From assembly GCA_041397825.1 (NCBI GenBank), contig JAWKVX010000002.1:310001-374000 (forward strand): a stretch of 64,000 bases of DNA, given 5' to 3'. Source of the DNA: JANNSX01 sp041397825 (GTDB taxonomy: Bacteria; Pseudomonadota; Alphaproteobacteria; Rhizobiales; Hyphomicrobiaceae). Shown here piece after piece: positions 14,381 through 22,876 of this stretch. The position numbers and the translations under genes are program-made. The notes below the pieces were generated by a model. The model was not told the origin of the DNA. It was given only the letters and a program-made list of their open reading frames with translations, and did not search any database. Position 1 is the first letter of the stretch. Each line of letters begins with the position of its first letter.

Positions 14381-16816
14381 CTACCCCCGCATCCGTTTCC
14401 CTTCCGGATCGAACAGCGGCTCGGTGATGACTGTGGCGCGACGGTTGTCACCAATGATTTCGATCTCGAAGGCGCCCGCCGCAAGCTCTCCCGCAAGCTC
14501 TTTCGGCACATAGCCTTGCGCCAACGACTTGTCGATGAAATGCGCATAGCCGCCGGACGTGACCCAGCCGACGACTTTGCCCTTGTGCCAGATCGGCTCG
14601 TCGCCGAGCACATCCGCGGTCGCGGCGTCGATGACAAAGGTGACGCGGCGAAGCGTGCCGCCAGAGGCCTTCTCCTTCGCTGCCGCCTCTCGGCCAATGA
14701 AATCGTTCTTCGAGAGGTCGACGAAGCGATCGAGTCCCGCCTCGAAGGCGCCGTAGATCGGGCGGAGCTCGCGGAACCAGGTCGGGAAGTTCTTCTCGAG
14801 CCGCATCGACAGCAGCGCCCGCATGCCGAAATCGACGAGGCCCAAGTCACGGCCCGCCGCCTTGATCTCCGCATAGAGCCGGCGCTGGTATTCAGGGCGC
14901 ACCCAGATCTCGTAGCCGAGATCGCCCGTATAGGTGACGCGATTGATCATCGCCGGCACATGCGCGATGTCCATCGAGCGATGCTCCATGAACTTGAAGC
15001 CGGTGTTCGATACGTCCTCGTCGGTAAGCCGCTGCAACAGCTCTCGTGAGCGGGGACCCGCGATCGAAAGACCCACGAGCCCCATGTCGTAGCGATGAAT
15101 GCGGACCGAGCCATCCCCCGGCAGATGCTGCTCAAACCAGCGCATGTGATACTTCTGCGCTTGGCTCGAGCCCCACATCACGAATCGCTCGTCGGAGACC
15201 TTCGCGATCGTGAAATCGCCGATGAGTCGGCCGGCCGGGTTCAGCATGGGGGTCAGGATGATGCGACCTGCTCGCGGCATCCTGTTCGTCATCAACCGGG
15301 ACAGAAACGCCTCCGCCCCCGGTCCCTCGAAGGCGTATTTCGCGAAGTTGGCGATCTCGGTGACGCCCACCGCATTGCGGCATCCCAAGACCTCCGCCTT
15401 CACGTGCGGAAAGTCGTTCGAGCGGTGGAACGACACGACATCCTTCGCCTCGACGCCTTGGGGCGCGAACCACAACGGTGTTTCCAAACCCCACGAATCG
15501 CCCATGACGGCGCCGTTCGCCAGCATCATATCGTAGAGCGCCGTCGTCTGCTGCGGGCGCGCGGCGGGCAGCTCCTCGTTGGGGAAGCGGATCGAGAAGC
15601 GCCGCGAATAGTTCTCTCGCACCTTCTCGTTCGTGTAGCTGCGGGTCGCCCATTCGCCGAAGCGGGAGACATCCATGCCCCACACATCGAAGCCCGGATC
15701 GCCATTGACCATCCATTGCGAGAGTGCGAGGCCGACGCCGCCGCCTTGGGAAAAGCCCGCCATGACCCCGCACGCAACCCAATAGTTCTTCAGTCCCTGA
15801 ACCGGGCCGACGAGCGGATTGCCGTCCGGCGTGAAGGTGAAGGGCCCATTGATCACGCGCTTGATGCCGGCGCGGCCCAGGGCCGGGAAATGCCTGTAGG
15901 CGATCTCCAATGATGGTGCGATGCGATCGAGATCGTCAGGCAGGAGCTCCTGGCCGAAATCCCACGGCATCGTCCTTGGCTGAAAGGGCACGCAGGCCTT
16001 CTCGTAGGTCCCGAGCACCATGCCGTTGCGCTCCTGGCGCGTATAGATCTCGGCCTTGAAGTCGAGCGCATGCGTCACCTCGCGGCCATGCTCCTTGTTG
16101 TAGGCGATGACCTCCGGGATATCCTCGGTGACGAAGTACATGTGCTCCATGGCCAGCACGGGAAGCTCCAAGCCGACCATGCGTCCGACTTCGCGCGCCC
16201 ATAGTCCCCCGCAGTTGACGACGTGCTCGGCATGGATCGTCCCCTTTTCGGTGACGACGGTCCAGGTGCCGTCCGGGCGCGGCGTCAATTCGAGCACGCG
16301 GTTCTGCAGTACGATCTCGGCACCGCCGATCTGCGCTGACTTGGCATAGGCCTGCGTTGTGTCCTCGGGGTTGAGATTGCCGTCCGCCTTGTCCCAGAGC
16401 GCGCCGACAAAATACTTTTCCTCGAACAGCGGAAACAGCGTCTTGGCTTCCGAGGGTGTCAGGAGCTCGGTGTCGAGATTGAGATAGCGGGCCCGCGCGT
16501 GCGCCATCTTGCACCAATCCCAGCGGTCCTGATTGTCGGCGAGCACGATCCCGCCCGACTGATGCAGACCGCAGGACTGGCCGGAGATGCGCTCGAGCTC
16601 GTCATAGAGACCAATCGTATAGCCCTGCAGCTTGGCGACGTTCGGGTCGCCGTTCAAAGTGTGGAAGCCGCCGGCGGCGTGCCAGGTTGAGCCGGCCGCG
16701 AGGCGGGCGCGCTCGATCAGCATCACGTCCGTCCAGCCTGCCTTGGTCAGGTGGTAGGCCACCGAGCAACCGACGACACCGCCGCCGATGACGGCGACGC
16801 GGGTATGAGATTTCAT
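14381..16816 (-). CDS. FAD/GcvT fusion dehydrogenase, dimethylglycine/sarcosine dehydrogenase type (paralog B)
   Basis: The second 811-residue fusion, with the same order of domains as paralog A: FAD-binding VAVIGGGVVGCSVAYH, the flavinylation motif GSTWHAAGG, a middle oxidoreductase region, then GcvT-like and C-terminal barrel domains. Both end in the same manner (PLFDP, RMRG). The two clearly derive from duplication but differ at many positions, so they probably use different N-methyl substrates. Paralog B is followed by DUF2200 rather than by GST and cupin. Upstream, the GMC oxidoreductase gene is divergent. Confidence 0.85.
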   Translation of the reverse strand: MKSHTRVAVIGGGVVGCSVAYHLTKAGWTDVMLIERARLAAGSTWHAAGGFHTLNGDPNVAKLQGYTIGLYDELERISGQSCGLHQSGGIVLADNQDRWDWCKMAHARARYLNLDTELLTPSEAKTLFPLFEEKYFVGALWDKADGNLNPEDTTQAYAKSAQIGGAEIVLQNRVLELTPRPDGTWTVVTEKGTIHAEHVVNCGGLWAREVGRMVGLELPVLAMEHMYFVTEDIPEVIAYNKEHGREVTHALDFKAEIYTRQERNGMVLGTYEKACVPFQPRTMPWDFGQELLPDDLDRIAPSLEIAYRHFPALGRAGIKRVINGPFTFTPDGNPLVGPVQGLKNYWVACGVMAGFSQGGGVGLALSQWMVNGDPGFDVWGMDVSRFGEWATRSYTNEKVRENYSRRFSIRFPNEELPAARPQQTTALYDMMLANGAVMGDSWGLETPLWFAPQGVEAKDVVSFHRSNDFPHVKAEVLGCRNAVGVTEIANFAKYAFEGPGAEAFLSRLMTNRMPRAGRIILTPMLNPAGRLIGDFTIAKVSDERFVMWGSSQAQKYHMRWFEQHLPGDGSVRIHRYDMGLVGLSIAGPRSRELLQRLTDEDVSNTGFKFMEHRSMDIAHVPAMINRVTYTGDLGYEIWVRPEYQRRLYAEIKAAGRDLGLVDFGMRALLSMRLEKNFPTWFRELRPIYGAFEAGLDRFVDLSKNDFIGREAAAKEKASGGTLRRVTFVIDAATADVLGDEPIWHKGKVVGWVTSGGYAHFIDKSLAQGYVPKELAGELAAGAFEIEIIGDNRRATVITEPLFDPEGKRMRG

Positions 16817-17000
16817 GCGATATGCCTCGTCCTTCGGCCGGAGACCGGCGTGGCTCCCGATGAGCCGCCTTTTAGCATCGCCCTCTCACGATCGTCACCG
16901 CCCCCGACTGTGGCATGCGGGCCGCTTCCGGGACACCCCCGGACCGGGCTAGAAGGGGCAAGCGGGTCGGCTGGCCCTCAACTGCGGCGAGCGAGAACAC

Positions 17001-18617
17001 ATGCTCTTCGACTATATCATCGTCGGCGGAGGCTCCGCCGGCTCGGCTCTGGCGGCGCGCCTCAGTGCAAATGGCCGCTTCAAGGTCGCGCTGATCGAGG
17101 CCGGGCCCTCGGATCGGCGGTTCTGGATCCAGACGCCGATCGGCTACGCAAAAACCTTCAATGATGCCTCGGTCAACTGGATGTACACCTCGGAGCCGGT
17201 CCCAGGACTTGGCGGGCGTACGGTACCGGTGCCGCGCGGCAAGGTGCTCGGCGGTTCGAGCTCCATCAATGCGCTGGTCTACATCCGCGGCCAGGCAGCC
17301 GACTTCGACGATTGGCAGGGCATGGGCTGCCCCGGCTGGGGATGGGCCGACGTGCTCCCCTACTACCGGCGCATGGAGGACTACCAGCATGGCGCCTCGG
17401 CCTGGCACGGCAAGGGCGGCCCTGTCGCCGTCACCGACCCCTCGCGCCAGGCGCATCGAACGGTCAAGAGCTACTATGATGCCGCCATCGAGCTCGGCAT
17501 TCGCTACAATGCGGATTTCAACGGTGAGACACAGGAAGGTGTCGGTCCCTACCACCTGACGACCCGCGGCGGTCTCAGATGCTCAGCGTCGCGCGCCTAT
17601 CTGTGGCCGTCGTCCAGCCGGAGCAATCTCTTCATCGAGACGGACGCGCTCGTGACCCGCATCGTCTTCGAGGGCAAGCGCGCGGTCGGCGTCGACGTCC
17701 GCAAAGGTGACACGACCCGCTTCCTGAGGGCGCAGCGCGAGGTCGTCCTGGCGGCCGGCGCCATCGACTCGCCGAAGCTGCTGCAGCTCTCGGGCGTCGG
17801 TCCGGCTGCGCTGCTCAAGGAGCACGGCGTCGACATCGTCACGGCGAGCGAGGCGGTCGGTGCGCATCTGCAGGATCATGCCGCATACGATCACTACTAT
17901 CGATCCAAGGTCCGCACTCTCAATGCAACGCTCTACCCCTGGTGGGCGCAGGCCTTCTGGGGTGCGGTCTATCTGGCGTTCAGGCGGGGCCCGTTGTCGC
18001 TCAGCATCAATCAGGGTGGCGGATTCGTGAAGTCGTCGCCGTCGCGGTCGAGGCCGAACATCCAGCTCTACTTCTGCCCGATGTCCTTCAAGAAGGCACC
18101 GGCGGGCTCGGCCTCCTTCATCCTGCCAGACCGGGAATCGGGTTTCTCCCTCTCGGTCTCTCCCTGCCGGCCCTGGAGCCGCGGCTCGGTAAGGATCCGC
18201 TCTGCCGACTCGAATGAGGCTCCGGCGGTGCAGCCCAATCTGCTCGGCGACGAGCGCGACGTTGTGGAGATGCTCGAGGGTGCTCGCATGATGCGCCAGT
18301 TGCGGTCGACGGAGGCACTTTCGGCCATCATCGAGCGGGAGACGATACCCGGGCCCGAGGTGCAGTCGGATGCCGATCTGACGGCCGACATCCGGGCCAA
18401 GGCATCAACCATCTATCACCCCTGCGGGTCGTGTCGCATGGGCTCCGATCCTCAGGTCTCCGTCGTCGACCCGACACTCAAGGTGCATGGCGTCGCCGGC
18501 CTCAGGGTGGTGGACGCCTCGATCTTTCCGACGGTCACCTCCGGCAATCTCAACGCCCCCTCGATCATGGTCGGCGAGAAGGGGGCCGATCTCATCTTGG
18601 CGGATACGCGCGGCTAG
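17001..18617 (+). CDS. GMC-family oxidoreductase (choline dehydrogenase-like)
   Basis: A 538-residue FAD enzyme. The dinucleotide motif IIVGGGSAGSALAARL is at residues 6-21, the GMC signature GKVLGGSSSINAL around 89, and the C-terminal active-site segments are HPCGSCRMG (catalytic His) and GNLNAPSIMVGEKGA (second catalytic residue Asn). Members oxidise primary alcohols such as choline to aldehydes. No signal peptide is seen. Divergence from the dimethylglycine-dehydrogenase-like gene would fit a choline to betaine to dimethylglycine route, but the GMC family is broad and the substrate is inferred. Confidence 0.8.
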   Translation: MLFDYIIVGGGSAGSALAARLSANGRFKVALIEAGPSDRRFWIQTPIGYAKTFNDASVNWMYTSEPVPGLGGRTVPVPRGKVLGGSSSINALVYIRGQAADFDDWQGMGCPGWGWADVLPYYRRMEDYQHGASAWHGKGGPVAVTDPSRQAHRTVKSYYDAAIELGIRYNADFNGETQEGVGPYHLTTRGGLRCSASRAYLWPSSSRSNLFIETDALVTRIVFEGKRAVGVDVRKGDTTRFLRAQREVVLAAGAIDSPKLLQLSGVGPAALLKEHGVDIVTASEAVGAHLQDHAAYDHYYRSKVRTLNATLYPWWAQAFWGAVYLAFRRGPLSLSINQGGGFVKSSPSRSRPNIQLYFCPMSFKKAPAGSASFILPDRESGFSLSVSPCRPWSRGSVRIRSADSNEAPAVQPNLLGDERDVVEMLEGARMMRQLRSTEALSAIIERETIPGPEVQSDADLTADIRAKASTIYHPCGSCRMGSDPQVSVVDPTLKVHGVAGLRVVDASIFPTVTSGNLNAPSIMVGEKGADLILADTRG

Positions 18618-18643
18618 CCCATGGCCGTGGGCGCAAACACAGG

Positions 18644-18665
18644 ACCGGGCCCCGAAGGGCCCGGT
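18644..18665. terminator. Convergent terminator hairpin
   Basis: ACCGGGCCC and GGGCCCGGT form a perfect 9-base stem with a CGAA tetraloop between the convergent GMC oxidoreductase and asd genes. U-tracts are short on both strands. Position and stem strength support a bidirectional terminator. Confidence 0.6.
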
Positions 18666-18708
18666 TAAGAGCGCGAAACCGCGAGGCCGAGGTGCCCGCG
18701 TTCGAACT

Positions 18709-19749
18709 TCAAGCCGCGTTCTTGAGTAGGTTCCGGTTGGCGAGGCTCTCGGCGATCTGGATCGCGTTCAAGGCCGCCCCCTTGCGGAGATTGTCCGAGA
18801 CGATCCACATGGCGAGGCCATTCTCGACCGTCGCGTCCTCGCGGATGCGGCTGACGAAGGTCGCATAGTCGCCGACGCACTCGACCGGCGTGACGTAGCC
18901 CCCGGCCTCACGCTTGTCGATGACGATAATCCCCGGCGCCTCGCGGAGGATGTCCCGCGCCTCCTCCGGCGTCAGCGGCTTCTCGAGCTCGATGTTGACG
19001 GCCTCCGAATGTCCGACGAACACCGGCACGCGAACGCAGGTGGCCGTCAGCTTGATCTTCGGGTCGAGGATCTTCTTGGTCTCCGCCAGCATCTTCCACT
19101 CCTCCTTCGTGTAGCCGTCCTCCATGAAGACGTCGATGTGAGGAATGACGTTGAAGGCGATCTGCTTTGTGAATTTCTTGGGCAGATACTCCTGGCCCGG
19201 CACGAACTTCGATTTCGTCTGGTCGAACAGCTCGTCCATCGCGTCCTTGCCCGCGCCCGATACCGACTGATAGGTCGAGACGACGACGCGCTTGATGGTC
19301 GCGCGGTCGTGCAGCGGCTTCAGCGCCACCACCAGCTGCGCCGTCGAGCAATTGGGATTGGCAATGATGTTCTTGCGGTTGTTCCGCTGCATGTAGGGCT
19401 CGAGCACATGCGCATTGACCTCAGGCACCACCAGGGGCACCTCGGAATCGTAGCGCCAGCAGCTCGAGTTATCGATGACGAGGCAGCCGGTCTTGCCGAT
19501 CTTGGGGCTCCAGTCCTTGGAGATGGCGGAGCCTGCCGACATGACGGCGAAGTCGCACTGCGAGAAGTCGAAGGTCTCGAGGTCCTTGCATTTGAGCGTC
19601 TTGTCGCCGAATGAGACCTCCGTGCCGATCGAGCGGCGAGAGGCGATTGCGAAGACCTCGTCGACGGGAAACTCCCGCTCGGCAAGGATGTTCAGCATTT
19701 CTCGGCCCACATTGCCCGTGGCGCCGACGACAGCGACCTTATAGCCCAT
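18709..19749 (-). CDS. asd: Aspartate-semialdehyde dehydrogenase
   Basis: A 346-residue enzyme that reduces aspartyl phosphate to aspartate semialdehyde, the branch point to lysine/diaminopimelate, threonine and methionine. Visible features are the N-terminal NADP motif VAVVGATGNVGREML, the active-site Cys in NPNCSTAQ (around residue 133), and SVSGAGKDAMDEL. Length is as expected. The gene is monocistronic, ending at a hairpin shared with the convergent neighbour. Confidence 0.95.
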   Translation of the reverse strand: MGYKVAVVGATGNVGREMLNILAEREFPVDEVFAIASRRSIGTEVSFGDKTLKCKDLETFDFSQCDFAVMSAGSAISKDWSPKIGKTGCLVIDNSSCWRYDSEVPLVVPEVNAHVLEPYMQRNNRKNIIANPNCSTAQLVVALKPLHDRATIKRVVVSTYQSVSGAGKDAMDELFDQTKSKFVPGQEYLPKKFTKQIAFNVIPHIDVFMEDGYTKEEWKMLAETKKILDPKIKLTATCVRVPVFVGHSEAVNIELEKPLTPEEARDILREAPGIIVIDKREAGGYVTPVECVGDYATFVSRIREDATVENGLAMWIVSDNLRKGAALNAIQIAESLANRNLLKNAA

Positions 19750-19882
19750 TTTGCGTGCTTTCCGCCGGAGGCGACGGCACCCGCCGTCTCTGATGACCCT
19801 TCGGCTGGCGTTGGATAAGCTGCTTCCCGCGCCCGATCAAGGGCCCGATCACAACAGATAGGCATTGGACAGATAACGGTTT

Positions 19883-21484
19883 CTAGAGGATTGCGGCGGC
19901 AAGCAGTGCCAGCAGTGACAGGGCGCCGACCCAGAGGGCGATCCGGCCCGAGCGGGTTTTGCGTGCCTCCTCGGCGGCGAGCCGGCGGATGGTGTCGTCC
20001 TCGAGGCGAAGGCCGCCCTCGGCCATGGCCGAGAAGGCGCCGGCGGCACGCTCGGCCTGGAGCAGCAGGCGTGGCAGCTCGCTCGCGAACTGGCCGAGCT
20101 GGTCGACGCCCTCGCGGGCCCCGGCCAGCCGGCCCTCGAGGCCGAGCTCCTTCTCCATCCAGGACCTGACCACCGGCTCGGCCGCCGTCCAGATGTTGAC
20201 CGTCGGGTCGAGGTGGCGGGCGACGCCCTCCACCACCACCATGGTCTTCTGCAAGAGGATCAGCTCCGGGCGGGTCTCCATGTCGAAGACGTCGGTGTAG
20301 GCGAAGAGCTGACCCAGGAGATGACCCATCGAGATGTCCTCGGCGGGTCGGCCGTTGAGCGGTTCGCCGATGGCTCGGAGCGCCTGTGCGAACACTTCGA
20401 CCGAATGGTGGGCCGGGACGTAGCCGGCGGCGAAGTGAGCCTCGGCAGCGCGCCGGTAGTCGCGGGCGATGAAGCCGTAGAGGATCTCGGCAAGGAACCG
20501 CCGCTCCTTGGCCGAAAGGCGGCCCATGATTCCGAAGTCGACGGCGACGACCGTGCCATCGGCGTCGACGAACAGATTCCCCTGGTGCATGTCGGCATGG
20601 AAGAAGCCGTCGCGCATGGCATGGCGGAGAAACGAGCGAATGACCGTCTCGCCGATCGCCCGGACGTCGAAGCCGGCGGTCTCGAGGGCCGCCTTGTCGG
20701 CGATCGGGATACCGTCAATCCATTCAGTGGTGAGCACGGTCTTGGCGGTACGCTGCCAATCGACAGCCGGCACGCGAAAACCCGGATCGTCCTTGATGTT
20801 CTCGGCCATCTCCGAGATGGCGGCGGCCTCGAGGCGGAGGTCGATCTCGAGCTTCATGGAATGCTCAAGCGTGCCGACGACGGCCAGCGGTCTCAGCCGG
20901 CGGGCTGTCGGTGCAAGGCGCTCGATCTGCCGGGCAGCATAGCGAAAGCTCGCGATATCGTCGGCGAATTGCCGCTCGATGCCGGGCCGCAGGATTTTCA
21001 CGGCGACCGTCCGCTCGTTTCCGTCCAGATCCTGGATCGTCGCCTTGTGCACCTGGGCGATCGAGGCGGCGGCGACAGGCGGTCCGAACTCGGCATACAG
21101 CGTCTCGACTTCCTGGCCAAACGCCGCGCGGATGGTCGCCCGCGCCTCGGTGTCGGCGAAAGGCGCCATCTTGTCCTGCAAGCTCTTCAGGTCGGACGCC
21201 AGCTCCGGTCCGACGAGGTCCGGACGGGCGGCGAGGAATTGCCCGGCCTTGATGTAGCTCGGTCCGAGGGCGGTAAGGGCGGCGGCGATGCGGCTCTCTC
21301 CGGGACGACGGCGCGGCGAGCGGCGGAAAGGCCAGGTGATGAGGCTCACGATCCTGGCCAAGAGGCGTCCGGCCCGCAGCGGCAATGGCACCTCGGTCCC
21401 CTTCGGGACGAAGCGCACGCCGTGCTCCGCGAAGACGAGACCGGCCAGGGCGAGCCGGCGGATGTGCGAGACGGCTCCGGGCAT
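19883..21484 (-). CDS. ubiB: UbiB, ABC1/ADCK-family kinase-like protein for ubiquinone synthesis
   Basis: A 533-residue protein of the ABC1/ADCK atypical kinase family, required for aerobic ubiquinone synthesis. The family-specific KxGQ motif is in SYIKAGQFLAARPD, the Lys of the nucleotide site in AVKILRPG, the catalytic-loop-like FHADMHQGNLFV and the metal motif VDFGIMG. Two or more hydrophobic segments at the C-terminus anchor it in the membrane. The ATG follows the ubiE stop directly (TGA-ATG), so the two are translationally coupled. Confidence 0.95.
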   Translation of the reverse strand: MPGAVSHIRRLALAGLVFAEHGVRFVPKGTEVPLPLRAGRLLARIVSLITWPFRRSPRRRPGESRIAAALTALGPSYIKAGQFLAARPDLVGPELASDLKSLQDKMAPFADTEARATIRAAFGQEVETLYAEFGPPVAAASIAQVHKATIQDLDGNERTVAVKILRPGIERQFADDIASFRYAARQIERLAPTARRLRPLAVVGTLEHSMKLEIDLRLEAAAISEMAENIKDDPGFRVPAVDWQRTAKTVLTTEWIDGIPIADKAALETAGFDVRAIGETVIRSFLRHAMRDGFFHADMHQGNLFVDADGTVVAVDFGIMGRLSAKERRFLAEILYGFIARDYRRAAEAHFAAGYVPAHHSVEVFAQALRAIGEPLNGRPAEDISMGHLLGQLFAYTDVFDMETRPELILLQKTMVVVEGVARHLDPTVNIWTAAEPVVRSWMEKELGLEGRLAGAREGVDQLGQFASELPRLLLQAERAAGAFSAMAEGGLRLEDDTIRRLAAEEARKTRSGRIALWVGALSLLALLAAAIL

Positions 21485-22249
21485 TCAGATTCGCCAGCCC
21501 GAATGCAGGGCCGCGACGCCGCCCGTCAGGTTGCGGTGCTGCACACGCTCGAAACCGGCCGCCCGGATCATGGCCTCGAACCGCTCCTGGTTGGGAAAGC
21601 GCCGGATGCTCTCGACGAGATAGCGATAGGACTCCTCATCGCCGGCGACGAGCTTGCCGAGCCGCGGGATCGCCTCAAAGGACCACGCATCGTAAAGGTT
21701 ATCGAGCACTGGCACCCGCACCTCGGAGAACTCGAGACAGAGAAACCGCCCGCCCGGCTTCAGCACGCGGAACGCCTCGCGGAGCGCCACGTCGATATGA
21801 GTCACGTTCCGGATGCCGAAGGCGATGGTGTAGGCGTCCTGCGAGCGATCGGGGAACGGCAGCGTCTCGGCATTGCCTGCGACGAGCGAGATGCGCCGAC
21901 CCTCGGGGAGCATCGAAAGACGCCGCCGTCCCGCGGCCAACATCTCGCTCGAGATATCGCAAATGATCGACCGGGCGTTCGGGCCGGCCGTGCGCATGAC
22001 GCGGAGCGCGACGTCGCCGGTGCCGCCCGCGACATCGAGGTGATGCCAGGGCGTGGCCGAGCGCGGCGGCATCAACCAGTTGACCAGATCGTCCTTCCAG
22101 AGCCTATGCAACCCGCCCGACATGACGTCGTTCATCAGGTCATAGCGGTCGGCGACGCGGGCGAAGACCTCGTTGACGAGGCCTTGCCGGGCATCCCCCG
22201 CAACCTTGCGGAAGCCGAAATCTGCGGTGTCTGGCGTGGAATCCGTCAT
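21485..22249 (-). CDS. ubiE: Ubiquinone/menaquinone C-methyltransferase UbiE
   Basis: A 254-residue SAM methyltransferase that C-methylates the ubiquinone (and menaquinone) ring. It begins with FGFRKVAGDARQGLVNEVF and YDLMNDVMSGGLHRLWKD, both characteristic of UbiE. Motif I is LDVAGGTGDVALRV, followed by AFGIRNVTHIDVALREAFRVLKPGGRF. It is the first gene of ubiE-ubiB. In many alphaproteobacteria mutM is immediately divergent from ubiE; here about 3.2 kb separates them. Confidence 0.95.
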   Translation of the reverse strand: MTDSTPDTADFGFRKVAGDARQGLVNEVFARVADRYDLMNDVMSGGLHRLWKDDLVNWLMPPRSATPWHHLDVAGGTGDVALRVMRTAGPNARSIICDISSEMLAAGRRRLSMLPEGRRISLVAGNAETLPFPDRSQDAYTIAFGIRNVTHIDVALREAFRVLKPGGRFLCLEFSEVRVPVLDNLYDAWSFEAIPRLGKLVAGDEESYRYLVESIRRFPNQERFEAMIRAAGFERVQHRNLTGGVAALHSGWRI

Positions 22250-22296
22250 GCGCCGGAGACTAGTCGGAGTTTCGGCCGCTGGAAAGGTGACCGTCG

Positions 22297-22332
22297 GGCC
22301 GGAGCCAACCCGCTAGCGGGTCAGCTCCGGCC
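22297..22332. terminator. Two-part hairpin after PCu(A)C gene
   Basis: GGCCGGAGC and GCTCCGGCC pair over nine bases and enclose a second perfect repeat, ACCCGC/GCGGGT. The structure directly follows the stop of the copper chaperone gene on the minus strand and precedes the ubiE start by about 50 bases. It probably separates the copper operon from ubiE-ubiB. Confidence 0.5.
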
Positions 22333-22338
22333 GACCGG

Positions 22339-22806
22339 TCAATTGTCGTCGCTCGACATGGCACCGATCTTCTCGACGACGAGCTCGACTTCGATCGCGC
22401 CGGCATTCTCGAAGGTCAGCGTCGCCTTGACGGGGACGTTCTCGACGAGCGGCTCCTTGAGCTTCATCAGCATGATGTGGAAGCTTCCCGGCTTGAGGGA
22501 GACCGTCGCGCCGGCCGGGATCTCGAGGCCAGCCTCGAGCCGACGCATCTTCATGACGTCCTCGACCATGCTCATCTCGTGGATCTCGCCGACCTCGGCA
22601 ACCGGCGATGAGACGGCGATCAACCGATCGGGCTCGGTGCCGGCATTGACGATCTCGACATAGGCGCCGGCCACTTGGGCACCGGGCGGCGTCGCCCGGG
22701 CCCAGGGATGATGCAGGGTGAGCGCACCGAGCTTGTACTCGTGGGCGAGTGCCGGAGAGGCAAGCCCGATGAGAGCCAATGCCAGCAGGAGAAGAGTGCG
22801 TTTCAT
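22339..22806 (-). CDS. Periplasmic copper chaperone PCu(A)C
   Basis: A 155-residue secreted protein with a signal peptide ending near SPALAHE. The Cu(I) site of the family, H-x10-M followed by HxM, is visible as H76 to M87 and H110-x-M112. PCu(A)C proteins deliver copper to the CuA or CuB centre of cytochrome oxidase in the periplasm. It is downstream of the PepSY protein gene, with a strong hairpin between the two, which would let the genes be expressed at different levels. Confidence 0.9.
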   Translation of the reverse strand: MKRTLLLLALALIGLASPALAHEYKLGALTLHHPWARATPPGAQVAGAYVEIVNAGTEPDRLIAVSSPVAEVGEIHEMSMVEDVMKMRRLEAGLEIPAGATVSLKPGSFHIMLMKLKEPLVENVPVKATLTFENAGAIEVELVVEKIGAMSSDDN

Positions 22807-22842
22807 GTAGCTAGCTCCTTGAGTGAGATGCGAGGCGTGAGG

Positions 22843-22868
22843 CCGGCCGGGCCCGGTGGCCCGGCCGG
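22843..22868. terminator. Intergenic hairpin PepSY / PCu(A)C
   Basis: CCGGCCGGGCC and GGCCCGGCCGG form a perfect 11-base stem around CGGT. It sits in the 70-base gap between two co-directional genes. It could be an attenuating terminator or an mRNA processing/stability element; no U-run follows on the minus strand. Confidence 0.5.
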
Positions 22869-22876
22869 TTAGGTGA

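Noticed and set aside
20213..22663. Long open frame on the plus strand opposite ubiB and ubiE
   Set aside because: It is antisense to two certain genes; open antisense frames are expected in GC-rich DNA with strong third-position bias.
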